From NCBI GenBank assembly GCA_021783435.1, contig JAJXUC010000037.1, positions 1-27,274 on the forward strand: DNA of 27,274 bases, written 5' to 3'. A program made the translations under genes and the position numbers. Shown piece by piece: positions 15,657 through 26,075 of the stretch. The notes below the pieces were generated by a model. That model ran no database searches, was not told the DNA's origin, and saw only the letters and a program-made list of their open reading frames with translations. How positions within the stretch are numbered: the first letter of the stretch is position 1; every line of letters begins with the position of its first letter. This DNA is from Pseudomonadota bacterium (GTDB lineage: Bacteria; Pseudomonadota; Gammaproteobacteria; Burkholderiales; Burkholderiaceae).

Positions 15657-16367
15657 ATGAATATTGCACTGGCGAAGCGGGTCCTTGAGACCGCGCTGAT
15701 GTGTGCCACCCAACCTTTGAGCATCAACGCGATGCGCAGCCTGTTCGAGGAGCAGCTCGGCGCCGATACCCTGCGCCTGCTGCTCGACGAACTGCGCCGC
15801 GACTGGCGGAATCGCGGCGTGGAGTTGCGCGCGGTGGCCGGCGGCTGGCGGTTTCAGAGCCGCGAGGACATGCAGCCCTACCTGCAGCGCCTCAACCCCG
15901 AGAAGCCGCCGCGCTACTCCCGCGCGGTGCAGGAGACCCTGGCCATCATCGCGCACAGGCAGCCTGTCACGCGCGGCGATATCGAGGACATCCGCGGCGT
16001 CGTCGTCAACGCGCAAATCCTGCGCCAGCTCGAGGACCGCGGCTGGATCGAGGCCATCGGTCACCGCGAGGGCCCGGGGCGCCCCGTGCTGTATGCCACG
16101 ACACGCCAGTTTCTCGATGACCTCGGGCTGGCATCGATCTCGGATCTCCCGGCCCTGCAGCCCGGCGCAGCGTCCGCCGACCCTCAGCAGATCGATCTCC
16201 TGACGCTGCCTGACACCGTTTCCGATCCCGATTCGACCGACGGCCCGGACCCAGACGCGTCCCCGGCCGGTACGGAAGCGGGGCGGACCGATACTTTTGC
16301 CCCTTCCTTGGCCAAGGAAGCCGAATCCGCGCCGACTTCCCTGTCTGACTCCTTGCCTGCCGCCTAA
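15657..16367 (+). CDS. scpB: ScpB, chromosome segregation and condensation protein B
   Basis: A 236-residue protein whose first 160 or so residues form the double winged-helix ScpB fold, with the strongly conserved [18 protein letters not shown] and [11 protein letters not shown] segments and [11 protein letters not shown]. ScpB joins SMC and the kleisin ScpA in the condensin complex that compacts and segregates chromosomes. The final 65-70 residues are a Pro/Asp/Ser/Ala-rich tail with no predicted fold. No scpA is adjacent; the upstream neighbour is the GST gene. The stop codon overlaps the rluB start (TAATG), a sign of coupled translation. The ATG used lacks a clear Shine-Dalgarno sequence but gives the expected N-terminus. 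Confidence 0.94.
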   Translation: MNIALAKRVLETALMCATQPLSINAMRSLFEEQLGADTLRLLLDELRRDWRNRGVELRAVAGGWRFQSREDMQPYLQRLNPEKPPRYSRAVQETLAIIAHRQPVTRGDIEDIRGVVVNAQILRQLEDRGWIEAIGHREGPGRPVLYATTRQFLDDLGLASISDLPALQPGAASADPQQIDLLTLPDTVSDPDSTDGPDPDASPAGTEAGRTDTFAPSLAKEAESAPTSLSDSLPAA

Positions 16368-18127
16368 TGCGGTTCGTCCCGATCCCCACACCATTCATGC
16401 CCATGCAACAACACGATTCAACCTCCGGCGCAGGCGCCGAGCCGGTCCAGCAGGCAGAGACCTCTGCCGGGCAGCCGTCCGCTGACGCTGACCTTGGCAG
16501 CCATGTCATGGAGGCTCGATCCGGAACTCGGCGCACGCAAAGTCCGAGATCCGACGACGCTTCCGGCGAATCAAACGCCGAGGAATCAAACGCCGAGATC
16601 AGCGCCGAGGCCGCCACCGAGGGCGAAGCAGGACGCGAGGGCCAGCGCCGACGTAATCGCCGTTCCAGCAAGGCTAAGACGCCTCGGACCGAGGATCAGG
16701 GCATTGTGCCGTCCGATGCCGCTCCTGCCGAGGCCAAGCGCCATGAGGGCGCGCGGGGCGATCGCCCGCGCCAGGGCAAACCCAAGAAAAAACCCAACTC
16801 CCCTTTGCGCGGCCCTGCGAAGAATGTGCCTGCGGTGCGCATCGAGGAGGTCATTTCGGGCGATTTTGACCGAGCCGTGGAAATTGCCGAAGCGGCCGAG
16901 CCGGGCGCGCGGCGCGTGCTGGCTCCGTCACCGGAGGCGCCCAAGCTGCACAAGGTTCTGGCGCAGTCCGGGGTCGGGTCGAGACGGGAAATGGAGGAGC
17001 TCATTGTCGAAGGGCGCGTGTCGGTCAATGGCGAACCCGCTCACCTCGGCCAGCGCATCATGCCCGGCGACCAGATCAAGGTGAACGGTAAGCCGCTGAA
17101 GTTCCGCGTCACGCCGCCTCCGGCGCGCGTGCTGGTTTATCACAAACCGGTGGGGGAGGTGGTGACGTTCAAGGACCCCGAAGGCCGCCCCACCGTGTTC
17201 CGCAATCTGCCGCGCGTGCAGAATGCCAAGTGGACCGCGATCGGCCGTCTGGACATCAACACCGAAGGCTTATTGTTGTTCACCACATCGGGCGAATTGG
17301 CCAACAAGCTCATGCACCCGAGCCAGGGCGTGGAGCGCGAATACGCCGTGCGTGTGCTGGGGCAGGTGGACGAGGAGACGCGCCAGAAATTGCTGACGGG
17401 GGTCGACCTCAGCGATGGTCCGGCACGGTTCCTGAGCCTGGAGGAGGCTGGCGGCGAAGGGGCCAACCGCTGGTACAGGGTGATCATTGCGGAAGGACGC
17501 AACCGGGAAGTGCGGCGGCTGTTCGAGGCCGTCGGCCTGACGGTCAGTCGCTTGATCCGCGTGCGTTATGGTTCCATCGCCTTGCCCGCAGGTTTGCGGC
17601 GCGGCGATTTTGCCGAAATCGAACGTGAAGACGTCAAAGCCATGATGAACCACGCCGGTGCCGGTGCACAGCCAGGCGCAGGCAGACCTCGTGGTCCGAA
17701 GCAGAACGGGCAGGCGGCGCCCGGGAAACCCATACGCAAGGAAGGGCGTGGAGGCGGCCGGGGCGCTGGCGAGGAACGCGAGCCCGGCCCCAACAGCTAC
17801 GCGATGAGCGCTGTGGACGCGCTGTTCGGCAGGGCCACGCGGGAGGCCAGGCTGGCAGGCCAGCGCGGCGTGGTCGATGACCGCGAACTGCCCGAGCGCG
17901 AGCCCGGCCCCAACAGCTACGCGATGAGTGCCGTGGACGCGCTGTTCGGCAAGGGTGCCGGCGCGCGCGGCGGCAACAAGCCACGCTCGGTACGCAGCGG
18001 CGGCAAACCGGGGAAGAAGGCGGGCGGGGGGGGGCAGCCCGATCCCATGCGTTCGGCTCTAGGCCAGGTGCAGACGCCGCGGCAGGGCACGGGGCAGGGC
18101 GGCAAGCGCCGCAACTTTCCGCGTTGA
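16367..18127 (+). CDS. rluB: RluB-type 23S rRNA pseudouridine synthase with long disordered ends
   Basis: A 586-residue member of the RsuA/RluB family, which makes pseudouridine in 23S rRNA (U2605 in E. coli). The enzyme core is normal: an S4 RNA-binding domain at about 193-245 ([20 protein letters not shown]) and the catalytic domain with D296 in [17 protein letters not shown]. About 190 N-terminal residues are polar and low in complexity, and the C-terminal 160 are Gly/Arg/Lys-rich. Both are probably disordered and bind RNA nonspecifically. The tail holds an 18-residue motif twice. The first ATG overlaps the scpB stop; ATGs at 16397 and 16403 are also possible. It ends 117 bases before ndk. 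Confidence 0.94.
   Translation: MRFVPIPTPFMPMQQHDSTSGAGAEPVQQAETSAGQPSADADLGSHVMEARSGTRRTQSPRSDDASGESNAEESNAEISAEAATEGEAGREGQRRRNRRSSKAKTPRTEDQGIVPSDAAPAEAKRHEGARGDRPRQGKPKKKPNSPLRGPAKNVPAVRIEEVISGDFDRAVEIAEAAEPGARRVLAPSPEAPKLHKVLAQSGVGSRREMEELIVEGRVSVNGEPAHLGQRIMPGDQIKVNGKPLKFRVTPPPARVLVYHKPVGEVVTFKDPEGRPTVFRNLPRVQNAKWTAIGRLDINTEGLLLFTTSGELANKLMHPSQGVEREYAVRVLGQVDEETRQKLLTGVDLSDGPARFLSLEEAGGEGANRWYRVIIAEGRNREVRRLFEAVGLTVSRLIRVRYGSIALPAGLRRGDFAEIEREDVKAMMNHAGAGAQPGAGRPRGPKQNGQAAPGKPIRKEGRGGGRGAGEEREPGPNSYAMSAVDALFGRATREARLAGQRGVVDDRELPEREPGPNSYAMSAVDALFGKGAGARGGNKPRSVRSGGKPGKKAGGGGQPDPMRSALGQVQTPRQGTGQGGKRRNFPR
17777..17830 (+). repeat. First copy of a 54-bp direct repeat in rluB
   Basis: This copy encodes [18 protein letters not shown] in the RluB tail. 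The second copy lies exactly 120 bases downstream. The copies differ at two bases (17809 and 17812), and both changes are synonymous (Ser AGC/AGT, Ala GCT/GCC). Confidence 0.95.
17897..17950 (+). repeat. Second copy of the 54-bp direct repeat in rluB
   Basis: It encodes the same 18 residues as the copy at 17777-17830, each preceded by Glu. The spacer between the copies is not itself repeated. Protein identity with only silent base changes suggests the motif is kept for function, or that the duplication is recent. Confidence 0.95.
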
Positions 18128-18203
18128 GTCCCATGCGCCCGGTATGTGGTGTCACCCGCGCGCGAGCGTGGGGCGTCACTGTCTGTCATCACTTGCCGCT
18201 TTA

Positions 18204-18209
18204 CAATTC
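18204..18209 (+). promoter_or_regulatory. Candidate -10 element of ndk
   Basis: TACAAT matches TATAAT at five of six positions, 35 bases before the ndk ATG, in an AT-rich patch that stands out from the GC-rich surroundings. The best -35 at 17 bases (CTGTCT, 18181-18186) is weak. This is the most likely promoter for ndk and the genes behind it. Confidence 0.45.
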
Positions 18210-18244
18210 ATTTTTAATCACTTGATTTCTGGAGAAAAAATCCT

Positions 18245-18664
18245 ATGGAGCGCACGCTCTCAATCATCAAGCCCGACGCTGTCGCCAAGAACTGCATCGG
18301 CAAAATCATCGACCGCTTCGAGACGGCCGGCCTTAAAGTGGTGGGTGCTCGCATGATGCACCTGTCGCGCGCAGAAGCCGAAGGTTTCTATGCAGTGCAT
18401 AAAGAGCGTCCATTTTTCAAGGATCTCGTGGATTTCATGGTCTCGGGTCCCGTCCTCGTGCAAGTACTCGAGGGCGACAATGCGATCGTCAAGAATCGTG
18501 AACTGATGGGAGCCACGGACCCGAAGAAGGCTGCGCCTGGAACCATTCGGGCCGATTTTGCCGACAGCATTGATGCCAACGCGGTGCATGGCTCCGACAG
18601 CGCAGAAAACGCAGCGTCCGAAATCGCCTTCTTCTTCCCGTCCAACTGGATTTTCTCCCGCTGA
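18245..18664 (+). CDS. ndk: Nucleoside diphosphate kinase
   Basis: A 139-residue cytoplasmic enzyme that transfers the gamma phosphate of ATP to nucleoside diphosphates through a phosphohistidine. The N-terminal [15 protein letters not shown] is diagnostic. The active-site histidine is H115 in NAVHGSDS, and the ATP-binding residues around [17 protein letters not shown] are intact. Length is normal. A good GGAG ribosome binding site (18233-18236) stands eight bases before the ATG. A TACAAT -10-like element lies upstream, so this is probably the first gene of the long downstream run. rlmN begins 18 bases after the stop. Confidence 0.98.
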   Translation: MERTLSIIKPDAVAKNCIGKIIDRFETAGLKVVGARMMHLSRAEAEGFYAVHKERPFFKDLVDFMVSGPVLVQVLEGDNAIVKNRELMGATDPKKAAPGTIRADFADSIDANAVHGSDSAENAASEIAFFFPSNWIFSR

Positions 18665-18682
18665 CTAGGTGCGGATCCAGCC

Positions 18683-19855
18683 ATGTCCACCACCAATCTG
18701 CTTCAGTTCGATCGCGCTGGCCTGGTGGGCTGGTTTGAGGCGCACAGGGAAAAGCCCTTTCGCGCACGCCAAGTATTTCGCTGGATGCACCAGAAAGGCG
18801 CCACCGATTTTTCGGGCATGAGCGACTTGGCCAAGCCCTTGCGCGCTTGGCTGGAGCAAGAAGCGCGGATCGAGGGCTTGCCGGCGCTGACTGAGCAACG
18901 CTCGCGCGACGGCACCGTGAAATGGCTGTTCGACGTGGGCAGCGGGGATGCGGTTGAAACCGTGTTCATTCCCGAGGCGCAACGCAACACGCTGTGTGTT
19001 TCCACCCAGGCCGGTTGCGCCATGGCCTGCCGCTTCTGCTCCACGGGCGCGCAGGGCTTCAGCCGCAACCTCACGAGCGCCGAGATCCTCGCCCAGCTTT
19101 GGCAGGCCGAGTTCAGCATGCGTCAGGCGCTGGACCTGGCCCCGGGCGAGCGGGCGATCTCCAACGTCGTGATGATGGGCATGGGGGAGCCGTTGCAGAA
19201 CTACGGCGCCCTCGTGCCCGCGTTGCGCGCCATGCTCGACGACGACGGCTATGGGTTGTCGCGCCGGCGCGTCACGGTTTCCACTGCGGGCATGGTTCGC
19301 ATGATCGACCGGCTCGCCAGCGACTGCCCGGTGGCGCTGGCGGTGTCGTTGCACGCGCCGAACGATGCCCTGCGCGACGACCTCGTGCCGCTGAACCGCA
19401 AGTACCCGCTGGCCGAACTCCTGGCTGCCTGCGAGCGCTATCTGGCGCATGCGCCCCGGGATTTCATCACTTTCGAATACTGCATGCTCGATGGCGTCAA
19501 CGACCTGCCCGAGCATGCGCGGCAACTCGTGGATCTGCTGCGCAACCGCTTTCCCTGCAAGTTCAACCTCATTCCCTTCAACCCCTTTCCGCAATCCGGC
19601 CTCAAGCGATCTCCAAGCCACCGCATCGTGGTATTTGCCCAAATTCTCATGGATGCCGGTTTCATCACCACGGTGCGGAAAACGCGCGGCGACGATATCG
19701 ACGCGGCTTGCGGCCAGTTGGCCGGGGACGTGCAGGACCGCACCAGCCGCAAGTTGAGTCGGCTCGGGGGGCACGTCGTTGCGTCGAGCCAGCCCATCAT
19801 TCCCATCCTGGCCGACGCTGTCAGCCCAGGCAACCGCTCGTCAAACCTGATCTGA
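18683..19855 (+). CDS. rlmN: RlmN, dual-specificity 23S rRNA/tRNA adenine-C2 methyltransferase
   Basis: A 390-residue radical SAM enzyme that methylates A2503 of 23S rRNA and A37 of some tRNAs. The 4Fe-4S cluster motif is C112-x3-C116-x2-C119 ([11 protein letters not shown]). The methyl-carrying catalytic cysteine is C343 in [13 protein letters not shown], and the SAM-binding segment [11 protein letters not shown] is present. The absence of Cfr-specific features and the housekeeping context favour RlmN. It is placed between ndk and pilW, as in many beta- and gammaproteobacteria. Length is typical. Confidence 0.97.
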   Translation: MSTTNLLQFDRAGLVGWFEAHREKPFRARQVFRWMHQKGATDFSGMSDLAKPLRAWLEQEARIEGLPALTEQRSRDGTVKWLFDVGSGDAVETVFIPEAQRNTLCVSTQAGCAMACRFCSTGAQGFSRNLTSAEILAQLWQAEFSMRQALDLAPGERAISNVVMMGMGEPLQNYGALVPALRAMLDDDGYGLSRRRVTVSTAGMVRMIDRLASDCPVALAVSLHAPNDALRDDLVPLNRKYPLAELLAACERYLAHAPRDFITFEYCMLDGVNDLPEHARQLVDLLRNRFPCKFNLIPFNPFPQSGLKRSPSHRIVVFAQILMDAGFITTVRKTRGDDIDAACGQLAGDVQDRTSRKLSRLGGHVVASSQPIIPILADAVSPGNRSSNLI

Positions 19856-19859
19856 TGCC

Positions 19860-20702
19860 ATGAACATGCCGTACCGCCGGGCCGGACGTTTTGCATCGTC
19901 GTTGCTTGCGCTCTTGCTGCTGTGCCTCACGTTGCCGCTGCTCGGTGGTTGCGCCAGCAACACCGCGCAATCCGGCGCGAGTTCTTCCGCCCCCGGAACG
20001 GGGAGCGCGCAGGCCGACAAGAACGCGCAGGTCCGTCTGGAACTGGCCGAGGGGTATTACCAGCGCGGGCAGGCCGAGGTCGCTCTGGCCGAGGTGGGCA
20101 AGGCCCTGGCGCAGGCGCCCAGCTACGTGCCGGCTTACACCATGCAGGCACTGATCCAGATGAGCCTGGGCGACAACACACAGGCCGAGCAGAGCTTCCA
20201 CAAGGCCCTGTCGATCGCGCCGAACAACGCCGACGCGCTGCACAACTATGGCTGGTTCCTGTGCATCCACAAGCGCTACGCTGAGTCGTTCACCATGTTC
20301 CAGCGCGCGCTGCGCGCACCCGGCTACCGCTACCCGGAGCGGACGGACCTGGCTTATGGCGTGTGCCAGTATCGCGACGGCGACCTCGTCGGCGCCGAAA
20401 AGACGCTGCGCGCCGGTTTTGCGCTTGACCCGGCGAATCCGGCGCTGTCCACCAATTTGGCCCTCGTGCTGTACCGACAGAACAAGCTCAAGGATGGGCT
20501 GTTCTATATCAGCCGAGTCAACGCAGGACAGTATGCCAACGCGCAGACCTTGTGGCTGGGCATTCTGATTGCTAGGCAATCGGGAGATGCCTTGACGGCA
20601 AGTAACTGGACCACGCAACTGGAGCAGCGTTTCCCGGATTCCCGCGAGGCCATTGCTGCCCAGCAGGGGCATTTCGATGACCCAAGCATTCTCCCTCATT
20701 GA
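19860..20702 (+). CDS. pilW: PilW/PilF, type IV pilus secretin pilotin lipoprotein
   Basis: A 280-residue TPR lipoprotein. A type II signal peptide ends in LLGGC, so C31 would be lipidated and the protein anchored in the outer membrane. Several tetratricopeptide repeats cover about 60-240. They include the conserved ALHNYGWFLCIHKRYAESF block, strongly characteristic of PilW (Neisseria) and PilF (Pseudomonas). These proteins help the secretin PilQ assemble. The ATG is four bases after the rlmN stop, and the gene end overlaps the rodZ start by 26 bases. The presence of this gene suggests type IV pili elsewhere in the genome. Confidence 0.93.
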   Translation: MNMPYRRAGRFASSLLALLLLCLTLPLLGGCASNTAQSGASSSAPGTGSAQADKNAQVRLELAEGYYQRGQAEVALAEVGKALAQAPSYVPAYTMQALIQMSLGDNTQAEQSFHKALSIAPNNADALHNYGWFLCIHKRYAESFTMFQRALRAPGYRYPERTDLAYGVCQYRDGDLVGAEKTLRAGFALDPANPALSTNLALVLYRQNKLKDGLFYISRVNAGQYANAQTLWLGILIARQSGDALTASNWTTQLEQRFPDSREAIAAQQGHFDDPSILPH

Positions 20703-21615
20703 TGCCCAACCCCTGATGGAGCCGGAAAGCGCCGCGGACGATCCACGGGCCGCAAGGGCCAAGGCCGGCGCCATGTTGCGCGCCGCGCGCGAAGCCGCCG
20801 GCAAGGGCGCGAGCGAGCTTGCCACGCAGCTCAAGGTCTCGTCAGACAAAATCCAGGCGCTCGAAACCGGCGAATGGGAGCGGCTTCCCGACCCGGCCTT
20901 CGCGCGCGCCCTGTTGCGCGCCGCGGCCAAGGCGCTGAAGGCTGATGCGGAAGCCATCATGCGCGTGCTGCCGCCGATCCTGACCTCACCCGCACAGGCC
21001 AGCCTGGAAGCCGCCCCTGTGCGCAAGCCGGTGCCCATGGGCAGGCAAGGACCCGGGTCCGGCGGCTATCGCAAGTGGTGGTGGGTTGTCGGCGCCATCG
21101 TCATTGCCGCGTTGCTGATCTTTTTCCTGCCGAATCGTGACGATTTGGCGCTATGGTTTTCGCGCTCGGTTTCGAGCGAACAGGCCTCGACAGCCAGGGG
21201 CAAAGAGCCTGTTGCAGCCCCAACGCCGACCCTTGCCGAATCGGTAGCCGGTTCCTCCGGCGGACAAACCCAGCCGGCTTCGGCTTTGGCCATGGCCTCT
21301 GCTCCGGCCGTGGCGACGTCCGCGCCTGCCGCGCAGGCAAGCGGCCCGGAGACCGCGGTCTCTGCTTCCGTGCTGAAGCTGCTGACCACGGCCGAGAGCT
21401 GGATCCAGGTGAGCAGCCGGCAGGGTAAGAGTCTCTTTTCCGGGACGGTCGTGGCGGGCGCTGGGCAGGAAATCCGGCTCAGCGGGCAAGACTTCCCCGT
21501 GCAACTTGTCGTCGGAAACGCGGCTCATACTCAGGTGACTCTGGATGGAACACCTGTGGCCCTGACCACGACCCCGAACAATAACGTCGCGCGCCTTACG
21601 CTTCCCAAGCCCTGA
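20677..21615 (+). CDS. rodZ: RodZ, cell-shape protein with N-terminal HTH
   Basis: A 312-residue bitopic membrane protein. A cytoplasmic helix-turn-helix domain (about 30-95, [20 protein letters not shown]) binds MreB in the family. One transmembrane helix follows (134-152, [19 protein letters not shown]). A Pro/Ala/Thr-rich linker then leads to a periplasmic RodZ C-terminal domain (about 230-312, [20 protein letters not shown]). I chose ATG 20677, which has AGGGG about seven bases upstream and lies inside the pilW end; the frame stays open further upstream only at a TTG. The last base of its stop is the first base of ispG (TGATG), so the genes are coupled. Confidence 0.93.
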   Translation: MTQAFSLIDAQPLMEPESAADDPRAARAKAGAMLRAAREAAGKGASELATQLKVSSDKIQALETGEWERLPDPAFARALLRAAAKALKADAEAIMRVLPPILTSPAQASLEAAPVRKPVPMGRQGPGSGGYRKWWWVVGAIVIAALLIFFLPNRDDLALWFSRSVSSEQASTARGKEPVAAPTPTLAESVAGSSGGQTQPASALAMASAPAVATSAPAAQASGPETAVSASVLKLLTTAESWIQVSSRQGKSLFSGTVVAGAGQEIRLSGQDFPVQLVVGNAAHTQVTLDGTPVALTTTPNNNVARLTLPKP

Positions 21616-22880
21616 TGGACACAACCGTGATTCCCGATGCGGTGCCGCGGCGGCGCCTCACGCGCCAAGCGAGAGTCGCCTGGGGCGAGCATGTCATCGC
21701 GGTCGGCGGCGACGCGCCGGTGCGTGTGCAGTCGATGACCAACACCGACACGGCCGACGTCATCGGCACGGCCATCCAGGTCAAGGAACTGGCGCAGGCG
21801 GGTTCGGAGCTGGTGCGCTTGACGGTCAACACGCCGGAGGCCGCCGCGGCAGTGCCGGCGATCCGTGAGCAACTCGACCGCATGGGCGTGGAGGTCCCGC
21901 TGATCGGCGATTTTCACTACAACGGCCATTTACTGCTGACGCAATATCCCGATTGCGCGCAGGCCTTGTCCAAGTACCGCATCAATCCGGGCAACGTCGG
22001 CAAGGGCGACAAGAAGGATCGCCAGTTCGCCCAGATGATCGAGGTCGCCGCGCGCTGGGACAAGCCGGTGCGCATCGGCGTGAACTGGGGTAGCCTGGAC
22101 CAGGAACTCCTCGCCGCGCTGATGGACGCCAATGCCAGCCAGCCGGCGCCGCGCGATGCGCAGCAAGTGATGTACGAGGCGCTCATCAGCTCGGCACTGC
22201 AGTCGGCACGGCGCGCCGAGGAACTGGGGCTGCCGGGCCATCAGATCCTGCTGTCGTGCAAGGTGTCGGGCGTGCGCGACCTCATCGCCGTCTACCGCGA
22301 ACTCTCGCGCCGCTGCGACTATTCCCTGCACCTCGGCCTGACCGAGGCCGGCATGGGCACCAAGGGCACGGTGGCGTCCGCGGCAGCCTTGTCGGTGCTG
22401 CTGCAGGAGGGCATCGGCGACACGATTCGCGTCTCCCTGACACCCGCGCCGGGCGAGGCCCGTACCCAGGAGGTGGTGGTCGCGCTCGAAATCCTGCAGG
22501 CCCTGGGTTTGCGTAGCTTCGTACCCAGCGTGACGGCCTGCCCGGGTTGCGGGCGCACCACGAGCAGCGTGTTCCAGGAACTGGCCCAGGACATCGACCG
22601 GCACCTGCGCGCCCAAATGCCGGTTTGGCGTGCCCAGTACCCAGGGGTGGAAACGCTGCGCCTTGCGGTCATGGGGTGCATCGTCAACGGGCCAGGGGAG
22701 AGCCGCCATGCCGACATCGGCATCAGTCTGCCCGGCACCGGGGAGCAACCGGCCGCACCGGTGTTCGTCGACGGCGAAAAGCGCTACACCTTGCGCGGCG
22801 AAGGCATTGCCGAGCAATTTCTCGACATCGTCAACAACTACATCCGACATCGCTGGGGCCACACAGCCTCAGCGAAGTGA
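21615..22880 (+). CDS. ispG: IspG, 4-hydroxy-3-methylbut-2-enyl diphosphate synthase
   Basis: A 421-residue iron-sulphur enzyme of the non-mevalonate (MEP) isoprenoid pathway that converts MEcPP to HMBPP. Conserved segments include [20 protein letters not shown] and [12 protein letters not shown]. The 4Fe-4S cluster ligands are C309 and C312 (CPGCGR) and C355 ([17 protein letters not shown]). It is longer than the 372-residue E. coli form, as is usual in betaproteobacteria, because of an insert before [12 protein letters not shown]. Its start overlaps the rodZ stop by one base. Confidence 0.98.
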   Translation: MDTTVIPDAVPRRRLTRQARVAWGEHVIAVGGDAPVRVQSMTNTDTADVIGTAIQVKELAQAGSELVRLTVNTPEAAAAVPAIREQLDRMGVEVPLIGDFHYNGHLLLTQYPDCAQALSKYRINPGNVGKGDKKDRQFAQMIEVAARWDKPVRIGVNWGSLDQELLAALMDANASQPAPRDAQQVMYEALISSALQSARRAEELGLPGHQILLSCKVSGVRDLIAVYRELSRRCDYSLHLGLTEAGMGTKGTVASAAALSVLLQEGIGDTIRVSLTPAPGEARTQEVVVALEILQALGLRSFVPSVTACPGCGRTTSSVFQELAQDIDRHLRAQMPVWRAQYPGVETLRLAVMGCIVNGPGESRHADIGISLPGTGEQPAAPVFVDGEKRYTLRGEGIAEQFLDIVNNYIRHRWGHTASAK

Positions 22881-22887
22881 TCTCCGC

Positions 22888-24192
22888 ATGCATCCAAAAC
22901 TCAATGCCGTCAAAGGCATGAACGATCTGTTGCCGCCGCAGTCGGCGACCTGGGAATGGTTCGAGGCCCGGGTGCGCGAGCTCATGCGCGCCTATGGCTA
23001 CCGCAATATCCGCACACCCATCGTCGAACCCACCGCGCTGTTCGTGCGCAGCATTGGCGAAGTCACCGACATCGTCGAAAAGGAGATGTACAGCTTCACC
23101 GATGCGCTCAACGGCGAGCAGCTCACGTTGCGCCCCGAGAACACGGCGGCGGTTGTGCGCGCCTGCGTCGAGCACAACCTGCTGTACGACGGCGGCAAGC
23201 GGCTCTGGTACAGCGGACCGATGTTTCGTCACGAGCGCCCGCAACGCGGACGCTATCGCCAATTCCATCAGATCGGCGCGGAAGCCCTGGGCTTCGCCGG
23301 TCCCGACGTGGACGCCGAACTGATTCTCATGGCGCGCCGGCTCTGGCAGTCGCTGGGCTTGACGGACGTGCGCCTGGAGCTCAACTGCCTGGGGCAGCCG
23401 GACGAGAGGTTGCGCCACCGCCAGAAGCTGATCAGCTATTTCGAGCATCACCTCGACCAGCTCGACGACGACAGCCGCCGCCGCCTGCACAGCAACCCGC
23501 TGCGCATTTTGGACACCAAGAATCCGCACATGCAGGACCTGGTGAATGCCGCGCCGCGCCTGATGGACGAGCTGGGCGCCGAATCGCTCGCGCATTTCGA
23601 GGGCTTGCAGGCCTTGCTGCGCGCGGCAGGGCAGGCGTACACCATCAATCCACGCCTGGTGCGAGGGTTGGACTACTACAACCTCACCGTGTTCGAGTGG
23701 GTGACGGACAGGCTGGGAGCGCAAGGCACGGTGTGCGCGGGGGGGCGGTATGACGGTCTGATCGAGCAGATCGGCGGTAAGCCGGCTCCCGCCTGCGGCT
23801 GGGCTCTCGGCGTGGAACGCGTGCTCGATTTGCTGGAGCAGGGCGGTGTGCAGCCGCCTGTCCAGGAGATCGACGCCTATGTGGTGCTGGCTCATGAGCC
23901 AGCCTTGGCCGTGGCCATGCAAACGGCGGAGCGTCTGCGCGCCGCGGGATTGCGCGTGGTCTTGCACGCCGGTGGCGGCAGCATGAAATCCCAGATGAAA
24001 AAAGCCGATGCCAGCGGCGCGCGCCATGCGCTGATTTTCGGCGAGGACGAATGGACCGCAGGCGAGGTGACGGTCAAGGCCTTGCGTCAGGAGCAGCGCG
24101 AGGCGGGGCAGCAGCACCGCGTGCCTCTCGATCCGGTATCCGGACTCATCGACAGTCTCGGGCCCACTGGCGTGACTGCCGCGGCCCCCTAG
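22888..24192 (+). CDS. hisS: Histidyl-tRNA synthetase
   Basis: A 434-residue class II aminoacyl-tRNA synthetase that charges tRNA-His. The N-terminus [13 protein letters not shown] is characteristic. Motif 2 is [18 protein letters not shown], the histidine-specific motif is [15 protein letters not shown], and motif 3 is [11 protein letters not shown]; a C-terminal anticodon-binding domain follows. The frame is open upstream into ispG, but ATG 22888, seven bases after the ispG stop, gives the expected N-terminus. Length is normal. Confidence 0.98.
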   Translation: MHPKLNAVKGMNDLLPPQSATWEWFEARVRELMRAYGYRNIRTPIVEPTALFVRSIGEVTDIVEKEMYSFTDALNGEQLTLRPENTAAVVRACVEHNLLYDGGKRLWYSGPMFRHERPQRGRYRQFHQIGAEALGFAGPDVDAELILMARRLWQSLGLTDVRLELNCLGQPDERLRHRQKLISYFEHHLDQLDDDSRRRLHSNPLRILDTKNPHMQDLVNAAPRLMDELGAESLAHFEGLQALLRAAGQAYTINPRLVRGLDYYNLTVFEWVTDRLGAQGTVCAGGRYDGLIEQIGGKPAPACGWALGVERVLDLLEQGGVQPPVQEIDAYVVLAHEPALAVAMQTAERLRAAGLRVVLHAGGGSMKSQMKKADASGARHALIFGEDEWTAGEVTVKALRQEQREAGQQHRVPLDPVSGLIDSLGPTGVTAAAP

Positions 24193-24221
24193 AATGAGCG
24201 GTTGAACCGACGCGCACATCC

Positions 24222-24860
24222 ATGAGCTACAACCTCGAAGAACAAGACCAGATCGACAACCTGCGCGATTTCTGGAACCGCTGGGGCACACTGATTTCAT
24301 CCATCATTCTCGCTGGAGGCCTGGCCTGGGCTGGCTATGCCGGGTGGCAATGGTGGCAGGCCCGGCAAGCCACGCAAACCTCTGCGTTGTTCGACCAGAT
24401 CAACAAAGAAATCGGCGCCGGAAATCTGCAAAAAGCCGTCCCGGTCTGGGCCGATCTGCAAGGCAAGTATCCGGGCAGTCCCTACGCACAAATGGGTGGC
24501 TTGGCCATGGCCAAGGCCTATGCAGACGCGGGCAAGATCGCCTCGGCCGAGACGGCGCTGCGCTGGACAGCCGAGCATGCGCAAAGCAAGGCTTATCGGG
24601 CCACGGCCTTATTGAATCTGTCGGCCCTGCAGGTCGATGCCAAGCAGCTGCAGGCCGCGCTCGAAACCGTGAAGCAGTCGCCTTCTCCCGCTTTCGATGC
24701 CTTGTTCGCAGCGCGGCGCGGGGATATTTATGCGCTGCTGGGCCAGCGCGAGCAGGCCCGCAAGGCCTACGAAAACGCCATGAAGGCATTGCCGCCCGAT
24801 GCGGGCTATCGCCAACTCGTGCAGCTCAAGCTCAGTAGCGTGGGAGGCGACGCATCATGA
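24222..24860 (+). CDS. yfgM: YfgM family TPR membrane protein
   Basis: A 212-residue protein with one N-terminal transmembrane helix (about 24-45, LISSIILAGGLAWAGYAG, then WQWWQ) after the conserved NLEEQDQIDNLRDFWNRWG. A periplasmic TPR-like domain makes up the rest. YfgM is an ancillary subunit of the SecYEG translocon linked to periplasmic chaperones. It stands between hisS and bamB, as in E. coli, and its stop overlaps the bamB ATG (ATGA). A TAGAAT hexamer overlaps the hisS stop codon and could be an internal -10, but no good -35 accompanies it. Confidence 0.92.
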   Translation: MSYNLEEQDQIDNLRDFWNRWGTLISSIILAGGLAWAGYAGWQWWQARQATQTSALFDQINKEIGAGNLQKAVPVWADLQGKYPGSPYAQMGGLAMAKAYADAGKIASAETALRWTAEHAQSKAYRATALLNLSALQVDAKQLQAALETVKQSPSPAFDALFAARRGDIYALLGQREQARKAYENAMKALPPDAGYRQLVQLKLSSVGGDAS

Positions 24861-25984
24861 GGTGTTTCCCACGTTTCCTGTTTGCCGCCGCCGCCGCCCT
24901 GACACTGGCGGCTTGCGCCTCCGGGCCGAAGCGGCCCGACCCTACGCCGTTGTCCCCCGTGGCATCCATCCTGCAGGCCAAGACGGCGTGGGTCGTTCAT
25001 ATCGGGTCCGTGCCTTCCACTTTTGCGACGGCCGTCGTGGAGGGCGGTGTGGTGGTGGCGTCGCGCGATGGAACCGTGACGCGCATCGACGCCAAAAGCG
25101 GACACGAGGCGTGGCGGGTGCGGATCAAGGGCGGCATCAGTGCCGGAACGGGCAGCGATGGCACCTTCACCGCCGTCGTGAATCAGCACAATCAGCTGGT
25201 TTCGTTAGGGCCGCAAGGCCAGCAGCTGTGGCTTTACCAGCTCCCCACCAGCGTGATCACCGCGCCGGTCGTGGCCGGTGGAACCGTGGTCGTGCAGGGC
25301 GCCGACCAGCGTCTGTGGGCCTTCAACGCGGCGAACGGGCAAAAGTTATGGTCCACCGAATCCCGAGCTCCCGCCCTTTTATTGCATCAGGCCTCGGGCC
25401 TTGCGGTTCAGGGGGATTCGCTGCTGGTCGGCACGGCGCAGGGGCGGATCGAATCCGTCGCGATTGCAACGGGGGCGCAACGCTGGGCCGTGACGTTGGC
25501 GCGGCCTCGCGGCATCACCGAGGTCGAGCGCGTGGTCAGCATCACCGGTGTGCCTGCGGTAGGCGGTTCCATGGCATGCGCGCGCGCCTATCAGTCGGCG
25601 ATCGGATGCGCCGATCTCGACACCGGACGCCTGTTGTGGGCTGACAAGGCCGATGGCGACACGGGCGTGAGCCAGAACGGTACCCTGCTCGTCGCCACAC
25701 AGGGCGATGGGGTCGTGCAGGCCTATGAGGCCACGGATGGAAGCAAGCGCTGGAGCAACAGCCAATTGAAGTACCGCAATCTGAGTGCGCCCCTGTTGCT
25801 GGGCATGACCGTTGCAGTGGGCGATTATCAGGGCTATATCACGTTTCTGTCGGCCAAGGACGGAAGCATCATCGGGCGCGTGAGCACCGACGGAACGGCC
25901 ATCCAGTCGCCCATGGTCGCTGCGGGCAAGACGCTGGTTGCGGTCACGCGTTCGGGCGGCGTCTACGGTTTCGTTCCGGAATGA
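24857..25984 (+). CDS. bamB: BamB, outer-membrane protein assembly factor
   Basis: A 375-residue lipoprotein with a type II signal peptide ending LAAC (C20 lipidated). It is followed by an eight-bladed beta-propeller of PQQ/quinoprotein-like repeats. The repeats are visible as recurrent G-x-x-x-W units such as [34 protein letters not shown] and [11 protein letters not shown]. BamB is part of the BAM complex that folds outer-membrane proteins. Gene order yfgM-bamB-der is conserved, and length is near the family's usual 380-390. Confidence 0.95.
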   Translation: MRCFPRFLFAAAAALTLAACASGPKRPDPTPLSPVASILQAKTAWVVHIGSVPSTFATAVVEGGVVVASRDGTVTRIDAKSGHEAWRVRIKGGISAGTGSDGTFTAVVNQHNQLVSLGPQGQQLWLYQLPTSVITAPVVAGGTVVVQGADQRLWAFNAANGQKLWSTESRAPALLLHQASGLAVQGDSLLVGTAQGRIESVAIATGAQRWAVTLARPRGITEVERVVSITGVPAVGGSMACARAYQSAIGCADLDTGRLLWADKADGDTGVSQNGTLLVATQGDGVVQAYEATDGSKRWSNSQLKYRNLSAPLLLGMTVAVGDYQGYITFLSAKDGSIIGRVSTDGTAIQSPMVAAGKTLVAVTRSGGVYGFVPE

Positions 25985-26075
25985 GCGTGCGGCCGATTCA
26001 AGATCAGGCCGGCGCCCACCGTGCGAGGGACCGAGGAAAAACGCGCGCTGCGCAGATCGTTGGGTGCCCGTCGAC

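Noticed and set aside
22630..22887. Upstream extension of the hisS frame into ispG
   Set aside because: It would overlap ispG by 250 bases, and the conserved HisRS N-terminus begins at ATG 22888.
24190..24195. TAGAAT -10-like hexamer overlapping the hisS stop codon
   Set aside because: It has five of six matches, but the best -35 (CTGGCG) is poor, and the genes are close enough to share one transcript.
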